The translations under genes were made by a program, and so were the position numbers. A stretch of DNA of 64,000 nucleotides. Origin: Flavobacterium sp. TR2. GTDB taxonomy: Bacteria > Bacteroidota > Bacteroidia > Flavobacteriales > Flavobacteriaceae. Positions 35,432-44,534 of this stretch are shown one piece after another. The notes beneath the pieces were generated by a model. It had not been told where the DNA came from. It worked only from the letters and a program-made list of their open reading frames with translations, and did no database searches. Numbering within the stretch: the first letter of the stretch is position 1; each line of letters begins with the position of its first letter. The stretch is from positions 3,720,001-3,784,000 of the forward strand of contig NZ_CP104307.1 of NCBI RefSeq assembly GCF_025252405.1, written 5' to 3'.

Positions 35432-36559
35432 ATGGATAACGACATTAAAATAGGAATTTTAATATCAAAGTCTCAACAGTACCCTTCGCTGGATAAAGAT
35501 TTTATAAGAGGTTTAAAACTCAATAACCTGAATGTAAAATTTTATGTAGAAAGCATTGGCATTGGTGCTGATGAGAAACTTATAATTGACAAAATACAGA
35601 AACTTAACTTTCAGGAAGATATATCAATTATAATTGGTTTCCTAGGGCATCATAATATGACTGATGTTTATAAATATGCTTCTAATAACGATATTTTATT
35701 GTTGGCTGCAGATTTAGGAGCAACAATTCCTTATCAATCAGCATATAAAGGCATATATATAAATTCTCTAGGGCTAACCGAATCTTGCTATCATTTGGGT
35801 AAATATTTTTCAGATAAAAAATATAAAATAGCAACTTCTACATCATTTTATGATTCGGGATACGGGATGCTTCATGCCTTAGAATATGCTTTTAAGGAAC
35901 AAAATCATTTTACAGGGCATTACATCACTCCTTTTAATCCGAGAGAAAATGAAGCTTCTTATATGAATGAAATTATAAATGCGCAGCAGCCTAATGCTGT
36001 TTTTGCTTTTTATAGTGGTCTGTATGCAGAAGAAAATGCCGATTTTATGAAACAAAATAAAATCACTCAAAAATATCCTTTTTATGTAACGCCTTTTTTT
36101 ATCAATGATAAAATTTTGGACGAATATAAAAATAATCCCCATGAACTTTATGTAGTGAGCACGTGGATGCAGCATGATACCGATGCAACAGATTTCAGTT
36201 CAAATTACAAAGAAATTTATGCTGAAACCCCTTCTCTATTTTCAATTTTAGGTTATGAAAACGGGCTGATATTAAAGCATATGCTTTTAAATGCTGCTAA
36301 TTTAAAAACGAGCTCTTTAATTGAAGCAATTCATAAATTGAATATTGACGGCCCGAGAGGCACTATCCGATTTGATGAGGATACCAACAGAACAGTGTTC
36401 GATCATTATATATACCAATTAAACTTGGATTCTTTTAATACTATAAGCTTTAAAAAAATTGAAACATTGATAAACGATGGGGATTTTATTAAGGCTTTTG
36501 CCTCATTATCAAAACCTGAGCATCTAGGAGGCTGGGACAATGCTTATCTATGTCATTAA
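35432..36559 (+). CDS. Periplasmic-binding-fold (Leu/Ile/Val- or AmiC-type) protein without signal peptide
   Basis: 375 residues, whole length of a Peripla_BP_6/type I binding fold. 'IKIGILISKSQQYPSLDKDF' is the first strand, 'ISIIIGFLGHHNMTDVYKYA' the second, and 'ILLLAADLGATIPY' and 'NAVFAFYSGLYAEENADFMK' the later core. The late 'LNIDGPRGTIRFDEDTNRTV' motif is typical of Leu/Ile/Val and amide-binding members. The reading frame has a stop (TAA) 12 bases upstream of the ATG, so there is no signal peptide and the protein should be cytoplasmic, unlike transport receptors. No permease or ATPase is nearby. It is the first gene of the adhesin operon, 14 bases before the adhesin start. A ligand-sensing or chaperone-like role is only inference. 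Confidence 0.82.
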   Translation: MDNDIKIGILISKSQQYPSLDKDFIRGLKLNNLNVKFYVESIGIGADEKLIIDKIQKLNFQEDISIIIGFLGHHNMTDVYKYASNNDILLLAADLGATIPYQSAYKGIYINSLGLTESCYHLGKYFSDKKYKIATSTSFYDSGYGMLHALEYAFKEQNHFTGHYITPFNPRENEASYMNEIINAQQPNAVFAFYSGLYAEENADFMKQNKITQKYPFYVTPFFINDKILDEYKNNPHELYVVSTWMQHDTDATDFSSNYKEIYAETPSLFSILGYENGLILKHMLLNAANLKTSSLIEAIHKLNIDGPRGTIRFDEDTNRTVFDHYIYQLNLDSFNTISFKKIETLINDGDFIKAFASLSKPEHLGGWDNAYLCH

Positions 36560-36573
36560 CTAAATTGTATGTT

Positions 36574-39500
36574 ATGAAAAAAAAATTACTCTTATTTTTT
36601 ACGTTCTTTTGTGTCTTCGGATTACACCAAAATATAAAAGGACAGACCTTAGCACCGGGAGACATTGCTTTTATAGGCTTTGACACTGGCGGTTTAGATG
36701 GGTTTAGCTTTATAGCCCTAAAAAACTTACCAGCGGGTGAGATCGTATACTTTACTGAAGAAGGTCTCTCTGCATCTGGCTGGATCGGCAGTAACGAGCC
36801 ACATATCAAATGGACAATACCTCCTGGGGTAACTTGTGGAAAAATCATCTCAGTTATTGAAACTTCTACAAACAATGTCTTTACAGTAACAGGTGGATCA
36901 ACTTCTGATTTTGTAATTAATCCAGAAGGACCCGTTTACAGTTTCAACTTGTCTGCTGGGGACCAAATGCTTGCCTATCAAAGTGCTACTAATGGCATGA
37001 GACCTGCAATTTCACTATCTACTATAACTTTCATCGCAGGTGTGCAAGGTGATTATAATCTAAATAATCACGATGGTTCTACTAAATGGAATGACCCTTT
37101 AATAACAGCAAATCTTGGCGGTGCAGAAAGTATTTTACCACAAGGACTAACAAACGGAACAAATTGTGTCGCTCTATTTCCTAGTGGTCCTGAACCAAGT
37201 CAATTTTTTGCAAAGTATACAGGATCTTTAGTAGGCACTTCTTCTGTTTTAAGAACAAATATTAATACATATACTAATTGGACAATTACAACCCTAACTT
37301 CTACTCCTTCTGGAACTCAGGGAATTTTACCAAGTAACTATTCGCCAAGTGTAACTTGTACAACATTACCCTCAGTAACTACCACAGCTCCCGTAACAAA
37401 CTATGGAGCCCTAACCGCTACATTAGCAGGTTCAAACACTGACGGTGGTGACACAGTACTAAGCAGAGGTATTGTCTGGTCTCTTATGCCAAATCCTGTT
37501 ATTGGTGGCCCAGGTGTAAACAACTTAGCGGCAAGTATTGGTACTGGTCCTTTTAGTGTAAATGCAACTTCACTTCCTTCGGGAACTACTATACATTATG
37601 CGGCTTATGCATCGAACTCGGCTGGAATTACTTATGGCACTCCTGCATCATTTTCGACTAATGCGCCCTTATCTGCTACACAGTCACAAACAAATGCTTG
37701 CAATGGCGTTAATAACGGAACCGCGACAGTAACTCCTTCTGGAGGAAAATCTCCTTATACTTATGCATGGTCTAATGGTTCGACTGCAGCAACAATTACA
37801 GGTTTAATGCCATCTAATTATTCGGTTAATATAACAGATAGCGAAGGGACTACAACATCTAAAATCTTTACTATAGGACAAGATTCAGCCATACAAGGAG
37901 GAATTTCCGTTACTACTGTATCTTGCTTTGGAGGTAATAACGGAGCCATAGATCTTACTCCGACAGGAGGCAGCGGATCTTATACCTATAACTGGGGTGG
38001 CGGAATTACCACACAGGATCGAACAGGTCTTATAGCAGGTACATATTCTGTTACCATTACCGATTCTAACAATTGCAGTTTGACCATAAGCAATATTGCG
38101 GTTGGCCAGCCTGCGGCAGCAGTCAGCGGAACAACAGCGCCAACTAATGTTGCTTGTAATGGAGGCAATACTGGAGCTATAAACCTTACTCCAACGGGAG
38201 GAACTGGCCCTTATACTTTCTTATGGAATGATGGAATCACAACAGAAGATAGAACGGGACTAACAGCAGGCGCATATTCCGTTACCATTACAGATTCTAA
38301 AGGTTGTTCAGCAACTATAAACAACATTCCGGTAACTCAACCTCCTGCGCTTTCTGGATCTATAGTTCCGACTCATGTTGCTTGTTTTGGAGGAAATACA
38401 GGAGCTATAAACCTTACTCCTAGCGGTGGTGTTGGCCCATATACTTTTGCATGGAGCGATGGTCCAACTACAGAAGACAGAACAGGACTTACAGCGGGTA
38501 CTTATACCGTGACCATAACGGATTCTAATTCATGCTCAAAAACATTACCTAGTTTTACAATCAATCAGCCTTCTGCTCTTGGAGGTACTACAGTCGTAAC
38601 TAATGCTTCATGTTTTGGAGGATCTAATGGTGCCATTAACCTAACTCCAACTGGGGGAGCTGGCCCTTACACTTTCAACTGGGTAGGTGGCGCATCTACC
38701 GAAGACCGAAACGGACTTCCTGCGGGTACTTATGCCGTTACAATTACTGACGCCAATGGCTGTACGGCAACAATAAGCAATATTGCAGTTGGTCAACCTG
38801 CTGCACCGCTTGATGGAGCAGTATCTGTAACCCCTATACTTTGTAATGGCAGCAATACAGGAGCCATAAATCTTACTCCAAGTGGCGGAACATCACCTTA
38901 TACATTTGACTGGGGTGGCGGAGTAACTACTGAGGATAGAACTGGACTTGCAGCTGGCACGTATTCAGTTACCATTACAGACGGCCATGGCTGTACAAAA
39001 ACAATATCTAACATACAGGTAACACAACCTTCAGCAATTGCCACGCCAATAACCATAACACATATTGCTTGTAATGGCGCAGCAACAGGAGCAATAAACA
39101 TTACGCCATCTGGAGGTGTTGGGCCTTATACTTTCTTATGGAATGACGGAGTAACAAGTGAGGACAGAACAGGACTTACCGCTGGCACTTATTCAGTTAC
39201 AATTACTGACAGCAACTTGTGCAGTAAAACTTTCAACAATATTGCTGTTACGCAACCTTCAGCACTTGGAGGAAGTGTATCAGTTAATAATGTGTCTTGC
39301 AATGGAGGATCAAATGGTTCTATTGGTCTTACTCCTACGGGAGGGGTTTCGCCTTACACCTATAGCTGGAATGGCGGAGTAACAACACAAAACAGATTTG
39401 GACTAATGGCAGGCACGTACTCGGTTACCATTACCGATAACAATTCTTGTTCTATAACGATAAGTAATATTCTTGTAAGCCAACCACCTGCTCTTGTTAT

Positions 39501-42500
39501 AAGCATTGAAAAAATCAATGTTTCTTGCAATGGAGGATCAAATGGTTCGGCCACGGTAACTGCTACGGGAGGAACAGGCAACTATTCTTACCAATGGTCT
39601 CCTTCTGGAGGAAACGCAGCAACAGCATCTGGTCTCCAAGCAGGAACTTATACTGTAACTGTAACAGATGAGAACAATTGCCAAAATTCACAACAAGTTA
39701 TCATTGGGGAACCATCAATTTTAGACGCCACACAAGCACAAACAGATGTTTTATGCAATGGCGGATCAACAGGAACAGCAACTGTTACCCCAATTGGAGG
39801 CGCTGGAGATTATACGTATGTATGGTCGCCTACTGGAGGAACCGCAGCTACAGCTACCGGACTTTCTGCTGGAACTTATACCTGTAAAATTACAGATAAG
39901 AACGGCTGTTTTATTACAAGAACTTTTACTATTAACCAGCCGTCTGTGCTAAATGCAACCACATCTCAAACAGATGCGACTTGTTCTGTTGGCGGAGAAG
40001 CTACAGTAGTTCCTTATGGAGGCGTGGGAGGTTATACCTATTCCTGGTCACCTTCTGGGGGGGCATCTGCTACTGCAACAGGATTATCAGCTGGTAATTA
40101 TCAATGTCAAATTACAGATGGAAATGGCTGTTCTATTATCAAAAACTTCACCATCAATACAACCAATACTTTAGTTGCTAATACTACTCAAGTAGATGTG
40201 CTTTGCAATGGCGCAAATACAGGGTCTATTACAGTAACTCCTTCGGGTGCTCCTGGACCGTTTACGTACGAGTGGACTCCTAACGTAGGAAATACCGATA
40301 CCGTTAACAACTTAACAGCAGGAAACTATTCTGTAAAAATTATTTCTAGCAATGGATGCTCTATTATAAAAAACTTCACAATAGCAGAACCATCAGCCAT
40401 TGTAATAACACTAGCATCACAATCAAATGTGACTTGTAAGGATGGAAATAACGGATCTATAACTCCTGCTATAACTGGAGGAACAGGCGCGGTGACCTAC
40501 TCATGGAACACAAACCCTGTGCAAACATCTGCAACAGCAACTGGTCTTAAAGCAGGAACTTACACGCTAACTGTAACTGATGCAAACTCATGCACCAAAA
40601 CACGCAATTTTACCATAACAGAACCTGATGCACTTACTGCAACAACATCTCAAACCAATGTTTCTTGCAATGGAGGTTCAAATGGTACAGCAACTGTAAA
40701 TGTTACTGGAGGAACGGGAGATTACACTTATTCTTGGTCTCCATCTGGCGGAACTGCTGCAACAGCAAATGGTCTTGCCGCAGGAACTTATACAGTTACG
40801 ATAAAAGATGATAACTTATGCCAAACAACTGCAAGCGTAACGATCTCTCAACCTGATGCCTTAACAGCAACAATAGCAAAAACAGATGTTTTATGCCATC
40901 AGGCAAATAACGGAACCGCTACAGTAACTCCTCTTGGTGGAACTGGAGATTATACATACTCTTGGTCGCCATCTGGAGGAACTGCTGCAACAGCAACAGG
41001 ATTAAGTCCAAATACTTACACCGTTACCGTTACTGATGCAAACGGATGTTTTGTAACCGAGTCGGTACAAATTACAGAGCCTACTGCCCTTTCAGCAACA
41101 TATTCGCATACTAATGTTTCTTGTAACGGAGGCAATAATGGTACGGCATCTGTAACAGCAATTGGAGGAACTGGAAATTACACTTATTCTTGGTCTCCTT
41201 CTGGAGGAACAGCTGCAACAGCAACTGGTCTTGCTGCGGGAACTTATAACGTAACTGTTACAGATGAAAACTCATGTTTTATTAGTAGCACCATTACCAT
41301 TACCCAACCTGATGCTTTAGCTTTAACCACAACTCCAGTGGCAGTAACTTGCCATAACGGAAATAACGGATCGGTTACCGTAAGTGCTACTGGCGGTACA
41401 GGTGCTTACACGTACTCATGGGCTCCATCTGGTGGAAATGCAGCAACAGCAAGTGGTCTTACAGCGGGAACTTATACAGTAACCGTTACAGATGCAAACT
41501 CTTGTTCAGCGTCTGCAACGGTTGAAATTACACAACCGGCAAATCCAGTTAATTTAATTACGGCAGTAGTATCTGGAGTAACTACAACTGGCGCTTCATT
41601 ATCTGGTACTGCATCTTCTAACGGAATAAATACCGATAGCGGATCTTGCTTAACAGAAGTTGGTTTTGTATACGCACAGCACGCCAATCCTACAATAGCC
41701 GATACTAAAATTAATGTTACGGCTGCATTAGGAACATTTGCAAACACTTTATCTGGCTTAAGAGGAAATAGAACATATTACGTTAGAACATATACTATAA
41801 ACAGCAATGGTTTTGTTAGCTATGGAAACGAAGTAAGTTTTACAACACAAAAATATACTCTTACTATAACTGCAGCTGCAGGACATACCAAAGTATATGC
41901 TACAGCCGATCCAGTATTCAATTATACTGCTTTAGGTTTTGTTAATGGAGACACCAATTCTATTCTTACAGGACTGCTTTCTAGAGATGCCGGAGAAAAT
42001 GTTGGAAAATACAATATTAAACCAGGAACAATTAATGCTGGCGCAGATTACGTAATTGCCTTTACTGGTGCCGAATTTGAGATTACAAAAGCGAATCAGA
42101 CGATTACTTGGAACCAGACTTTAGAATTTGGCTGTGCAGACTCAAACACTGTAGCTTTAACCGCGACAACAGACAGCGGATTGCCAGTTTCTTATGCAAT
42201 TGCAAATGCAGCATTGGGCACAATCTCTGGATCAACATTAAACATTAAAGGTTCAGGAAGCTCAACTATTACGGCAACCCAAAATGGCGATCAGAATCAT
42301 AATGCAGCGACAGCCATTGTTAAACCAATAGAAATAAGCCAATCTGGACTTGTTATACAGCAATGGGCAAACGTTCTGTTCTTTGACAATAGATCAAACA
42401 ATTATGTAGCTTGGCAATGGTATAAAAACGGAGCCGCTATTTCTGGTGCAACCCGTCAGTATTACAGCGAACTTCAGCCTTTAAACGGCACATATCACGT

Positions 42501-42819
42501 AATTGCAAAAGACAAAAATGGAAATTCAATTAAATCTTGTCCAATTGAGACTACTGGAACGGTTTTCACCAAGAAAATCAAAATCTATCCAAACCCAGTT
42601 AAGCCAGGAGCAGAATTTACTTTAGAGTGTGATTTTAGCGAATCTCAATTAAATGGAGCTGAGGTAGTTATTTATGACATTGCAGGGAAATTAGTGCAGA
42701 CTATTTCAAATGTAAAAGCCAAAAATCAAATTATCGCTCCATCGCAGACAGCCTTATATATTGTCGTTCTTAAACTGGCAGACGGTCAGTTGAAAACAAT
42801 CAACTTATTGGTTAAATAA
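36574..42819 (+). CDS. Giant SprB-repeat surface protein with T9SS sorting domain
   Basis: 2081 residues. A signal peptide (MKKKLLLFFTFFCVFGLHQN) comes first, then an N-terminal domain (about 30-260, 'LAPGDIAFIGFDTGGLDGFS', lamin-tail-like/secreted-nuclease-associated type) and a beta-sandwich (about 265-365). Seventeen SprB repeats follow (DNA 37669-41550, about 76 residues each). After them come another sandwich, an MBG-type module ('ITKANQTITWNQTLEF' region) and a type A T9SS sorting domain at the end ('IKIYPNPVKPGAEF', 'VVIYDIAGKLVQ'). It should be secreted by T9SS and attached to the surface, with a role in adhesion or gliding as for SprB. The ATG at 36574 gives the signal peptide; an in-frame ATG at 36550 overlaps the previous gene. 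Confidence 0.9.
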   Translation: MKKKLLLFFTFFCVFGLHQNIKGQTLAPGDIAFIGFDTGGLDGFSFIALKNLPAGEIVYFTEEGLSASGWIGSNEPHIKWTIPPGVTCGKIISVIETSTNNVFTVTGGSTSDFVINPEGPVYSFNLSAGDQMLAYQSATNGMRPAISLSTITFIAGVQGDYNLNNHDGSTKWNDPLITANLGGAESILPQGLTNGTNCVALFPSGPEPSQFFAKYTGSLVGTSSVLRTNINTYTNWTITTLTSTPSGTQGILPSNYSPSVTCTTLPSVTTTAPVTNYGALTATLAGSNTDGGDTVLSRGIVWSLMPNPVIGGPGVNNLAASIGTGPFSVNATSLPSGTTIHYAAYASNSAGITYGTPASFSTNAPLSATQSQTNACNGVNNGTATVTPSGGKSPYTYAWSNGSTAATITGLMPSNYSVNITDSEGTTTSKIFTIGQDSAIQGGISVTTVSCFGGNNGAIDLTPTGGSGSYTYNWGGGITTQDRTGLIAGTYSVTITDSNNCSLTISNIAVGQPAAAVSGTTAPTNVACNGGNTGAINLTPTGGTGPYTFLWNDGITTEDRTGLTAGAYSVTITDSKGCSATINNIPVTQPPALSGSIVPTHVACFGGNTGAINLTPSGGVGPYTFAWSDGPTTEDRTGLTAGTYTVTITDSNSCSKTLPSFTINQPSALGGTTVVTNASCFGGSNGAINLTPTGGAGPYTFNWVGGASTEDRNGLPAGTYAVTITDANGCTATISNIAVGQPAAPLDGAVSVTPILCNGSNTGAINLTPSGGTSPYTFDWGGGVTTEDRTGLAAGTYSVTITDGHGCTKTISNIQVTQPSAIATPITITHIACNGAATGAINITPSGGVGPYTFLWNDGVTSEDRTGLTAGTYSVTITDSNLCSKTFNNIAVTQPSALGGSVSVNNVSCNGGSNGSIGLTPTGGVSPYTYSWNGGVTTQNRFGLMAGTYSVTITDNNSCSITISNILVSQPPALVISIEKINVSCNGGSNGSATVTATGGTGNYSYQWSPSGGNAATASGLQAGTYTVTVTDENNCQNSQQVIIGEPSILDATQAQTDVLCNGGSTGTATVTPIGGAGDYTYVWSPTGGTAATATGLSAGTYTCKITDKNGCFITRTFTINQPSVLNATTSQTDATCSVGGEATVVPYGGVGGYTYSWSPSGGASATATGLSAGNYQCQITDGNGCSIIKNFTINTTNTLVANTTQVDVLCNGANTGSITVTPSGAPGPFTYEWTPNVGNTDTVNNLTAGNYSVKIISSNGCSIIKNFTIAEPSAIVITLASQSNVTCKDGNNGSITPAITGGTGAVTYSWNTNPVQTSATATGLKAGTYTLTVTDANSCTKTRNFTITEPDALTATTSQTNVSCNGGSNGTATVNVTGGTGDYTYSWSPSGGTAATANGLAAGTYTVTIKDDNLCQTTASVTISQPDALTATIAKTDVLCHQANNGTATVTPLGGTGDYTYSWSPSGGTAATATGLSPNTYTVTVTDANGCFVTESVQITEPTALSATYSHTNVSCNGGNNGTASVTAIGGTGNYTYSWSPSGGTAATATGLAAGTYNVTVTDENSCFISSTITITQPDALALTTTPVAVTCHNGNNGSVTVSATGGTGAYTYSWAPSGGNAATASGLTAGTYTVTVTDANSCSASATVEITQPANPVNLITAVVSGVTTTGASLSGTASSNGINTDSGSCLTEVGFVYAQHANPTIADTKINVTAALGTFANTLSGLRGNRTYYVRTYTINSNGFVSYGNEVSFTTQKYTLTITAAAGHTKVYATADPVFNYTALGFVNGDTNSILTGLLSRDAGENVGKYNIKPGTINAGADYVIAFTGAEFEITKANQTITWNQTLEFGCADSNTVALTATTDSGLPVSYAIANAALGTISGSTLNIKGSGSSTITATQNGDQNHNAATAIVKPIEISQSGLVIQQWANVLFFDNRSNNYVAWQWYKNGAAISGATRQYYSELQPLNGTYHVIAKDKNGNSIKSCPIETTGTVFTKKIKIYPNPVKPGAEFTLECDFSESQLNGAEVVIYDIAGKLVQTISNVKAKNQIIAPSQTALYIVVLKLADGQLKTINLLVK
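37669..41550 (+). repeat. Seventeen tandem SprB-type coding repeats
   Basis: About 228 bases per unit. Each unit reads roughly 'xSCNGGxNGxxxxTPxGGxGxYTYxW...GLxAGTYxVTITDxxxCxxxxxxxIxQP'. Units 2-8 share TTEDRTGL-type centres with 'INLTPTGG'. Units 9-17 mostly share SPSGGTAATATGL-type centres with 'TATVTPxGG'. The two blocks suggest separate rounds of tandem duplication. This is the family found in the SprB gliding adhesin. Confidence 0.88.
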
Positions 42820-42848
42820 AAATGAGATTTAATTTAAAATTATACGCA

Positions 42849-44165
42849 ATGAAGATTAAAGCCACCATAGCTATACTACTACTATTTAATGTCACGATAA
42901 AAGCGCAGGAAATTAATTTCAAAATCAATGGAGGGCCTTCTGGAATTCTATACGATAGCAATGTCGGTGACGGTAAATTAAAGTTTGGCGGAGGAATAGG
43001 TGTTGGATACACCTATTTCTTCAGCGATCACTGGGGAATCTCAACTGGAGTTGATGTTAGTTACAATCAAAATAGTTTTGAATTGAATAACGGAACAACA
43101 ATCTCAACTTACGAAGTCGATGACCAGACTTCTGCATTCGAGTATAGAGTGACGCCTACCAATTATAAGGAAGATCAGCATTTTATTGCCGCATCCATTC
43201 CGTTAATGATGCAATACAGAACATCGATTGCTTCTCAGACACAATTGTATTTTGGAATCGGAGGAAAAATCATGTTTCCTGGAAAACAGACTGTAAAAGC
43301 TTCAGCTTCTGAATTGCAGCTGAGCGGCTATTACCCTGATGTTAATCTTATCATTGATGATCTGCCATCTCACGGATTTGGCAAAGTAACCAATTGGCAG
43401 GATAAAACAACGGTAAGCCTAGACCCTGCTTTTATGTTGAGTTTTGAAACAGGCCTTTCGTTCAAACTAAAAGAAAAAACAAAACTGTACACCGGTTTGT
43501 ATGTAGATTATGGTTTGACTGATTTGGCAAAAGAAACTCCAAACACCAACATTGTGGCGTATAACCCAAACGGCATTGACAATGTTCAGGCAAACGGTAC
43601 TATTGGAAACAGCAGAATCGTTCAGGAGAGCCGCTATCTATCTGCTGGAATTCAGCTGAAATTAGGTTTTTCTTTAGCTAAAGACAAACCACAGCCTGTA
43701 CAGCCAAAAACAGAGACCGTTACGAAGACAGAAACGGCTCCGGTTCAGAAAGAAGTTCCTGTACAGCAAAAACCTGTAGAAACTCCTCCTGCCAAAAAAG
43801 AACTGACAGCTGCTGAACGAACTTACGTCGAAAAACCTCTTGCTTTTCAAGAAGTTGGGAACACGAGCGTGACTCCAGAATTGGCTACAAGACTAGATGA
43901 AATTGCTAAAATTCTAAAAGAAAACAAAGACACAGACCTAAACATTACAGGCTATACTTGTGATATAGGAACTGAAAAACGCAATCTTGAAATCGGAATG
44001 AAAAGAGCGCAAGCAGTTTCAGATTATTTGCAGAATAAAGAAATTGAGTCCAACCGTATGCATTTATTTTCAAAAGGAGAAAGCGAACCTTTAGTGCCAA
44101 ATACTCCAGCAGAGAATAAGCCTTTAAACAGAAGAGTTTCACTTACGCTGATAGACGCAAAATAA
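42849..44165 (+). CDS. Outer-membrane protein with beta-barrel and OmpA peptidoglycan-binding domain
   Basis: 438 residues from the ATG at 42849, which yields a signal peptide (MKIKATIAILLLFNVTIKAQ); an in-frame ATG 27 bases upstream is less likely. Residues ~20-270 are an outer-membrane-type barrel ('GVGYTYFFSDHWGISTGVDV', 'SAGIQLKLGFS'). A Pro/Lys/Thr/Val linker (about 275-325) is followed by a C-terminal OmpA domain with 'ITGYTCDIGTEKRNLEIGMK', 'RAQAVSDYL' and 'NRRVSLTLI'. It starts 29 bases after the adhesin stop, so the two are co-transcribed. It probably anchors or displays the adhesin at the outer membrane, as PorP/SprF- or OmpA-type partners do for other T9SS cargo; this is inferred from position only. 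A terminator follows. Confidence 0.88.
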   Translation: MKIKATIAILLLFNVTIKAQEINFKINGGPSGILYDSNVGDGKLKFGGGIGVGYTYFFSDHWGISTGVDVSYNQNSFELNNGTTISTYEVDDQTSAFEYRVTPTNYKEDQHFIAASIPLMMQYRTSIASQTQLYFGIGGKIMFPGKQTVKASASELQLSGYYPDVNLIIDDLPSHGFGKVTNWQDKTTVSLDPAFMLSFETGLSFKLKEKTKLYTGLYVDYGLTDLAKETPNTNIVAYNPNGIDNVQANGTIGNSRIVQESRYLSAGIQLKLGFSLAKDKPQPVQPKTETVTKTETAPVQKEVPVQQKPVETPPAKKELTAAERTYVEKPLAFQEVGNTSVTPELATRLDEIAKILKENKDTDLNITGYTCDIGTEKRNLEIGMKRAQAVSDYLQNKEIESNRMHLFSKGESEPLVPNTPAENKPLNRRVSLTLIDAK

Positions 44166-44184
44166 TTTTTTTAATTACAATTGT

Positions 44185-44234
44185 AAAAAGCATGATAATA
44201 GAGCCTGTCTCTTTTATCATGCTTTTCTTTTTTT
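44185..44234 (+). terminator. Terminator of the adhesin operon
   Basis: AAAAAGCATGATAA and TTATCATGCTTTT arms with a 16-base loop, followed by CTTTTTTT. Confidence 0.75.
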
Positions 44235-44394
44235 AAGGAAAAACATCTCCAAAATAAAGTTCTAAAAAATAGCACCACTTAATACGGACGAAACAAAATT
44301 CAGTAAATGGCCCAAAAGTCTTTGTAAACCACACTTTCTCATTCAATTAAAGTTCAATTGTCAAGACCAGCATATAAAAACAAATATAAAACAG

Positions 44395-44410
44395 CATGAT
44401 TAGAATCATG
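44395..44410 (+). promoter_or_regulatory. Fnr/Crp-family-like binding palindrome
   Basis: CATGATTAGAATCATG is a palindrome with TGAT and ATCA half-sites four bases apart, the core of the Fnr consensus (TTGAT-N4-ATCAA). Its centre is about 42 bases upstream of the transcript start predicted from the -7 element, the usual position for activation by such regulators. Confidence 0.6.
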
Positions 44411-44431
44411 TTTTGAAAAAAATGATGATAA

Positions 44432-44439
44432 TATATTTA
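44432..44439 (+). promoter_or_regulatory. -7 element of the nadA operon
   Basis: TATATTTA fits TAnnTTTG at seven of eight positions. The transcript would start near 44445, leaving a leader of about 90 bases. Confidence 0.5.
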
Positions 44440-44534
44440 CCCTATTAAAATTATGCGCTTAAACGTCTTTTTCGTACAAGTTAAAAATAAGCGCTATCGC
44501 CTTTTATGCCGTATCAAAAGTAGTAAATTCGACA

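Larger units (their letters stand above)
44235..44534. other. Regulatory gap upstream of nadA
   Basis: 300 AT-rich bases. The right half holds an Fnr-like palindrome (44395-44410) and a -7 element (44432-44439), described separately. I see nothing else that looks like a gene or riboswitch. Confidence 0.55.

Noticed and set aside
39158..39952. Open frames on other frames and the opposite strand inside the repeat gene
   Set aside because: They are shadows of the low-stop, repetitive coding sequence and have no protein-like start or signal.
37669..41550. Regular 228-base periodicity that could look like a CRISPR or satellite array
   Set aside because: The period is in frame and encodes SprB-type protein repeats; units vary like coding sequence and there are no short identical repeats with unique spacers.
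44235..44394. Riboswitch upstream of nadA
   Set aside because: No conserved aptamer-like helix is apparent; an Fnr-like site explains the region better.
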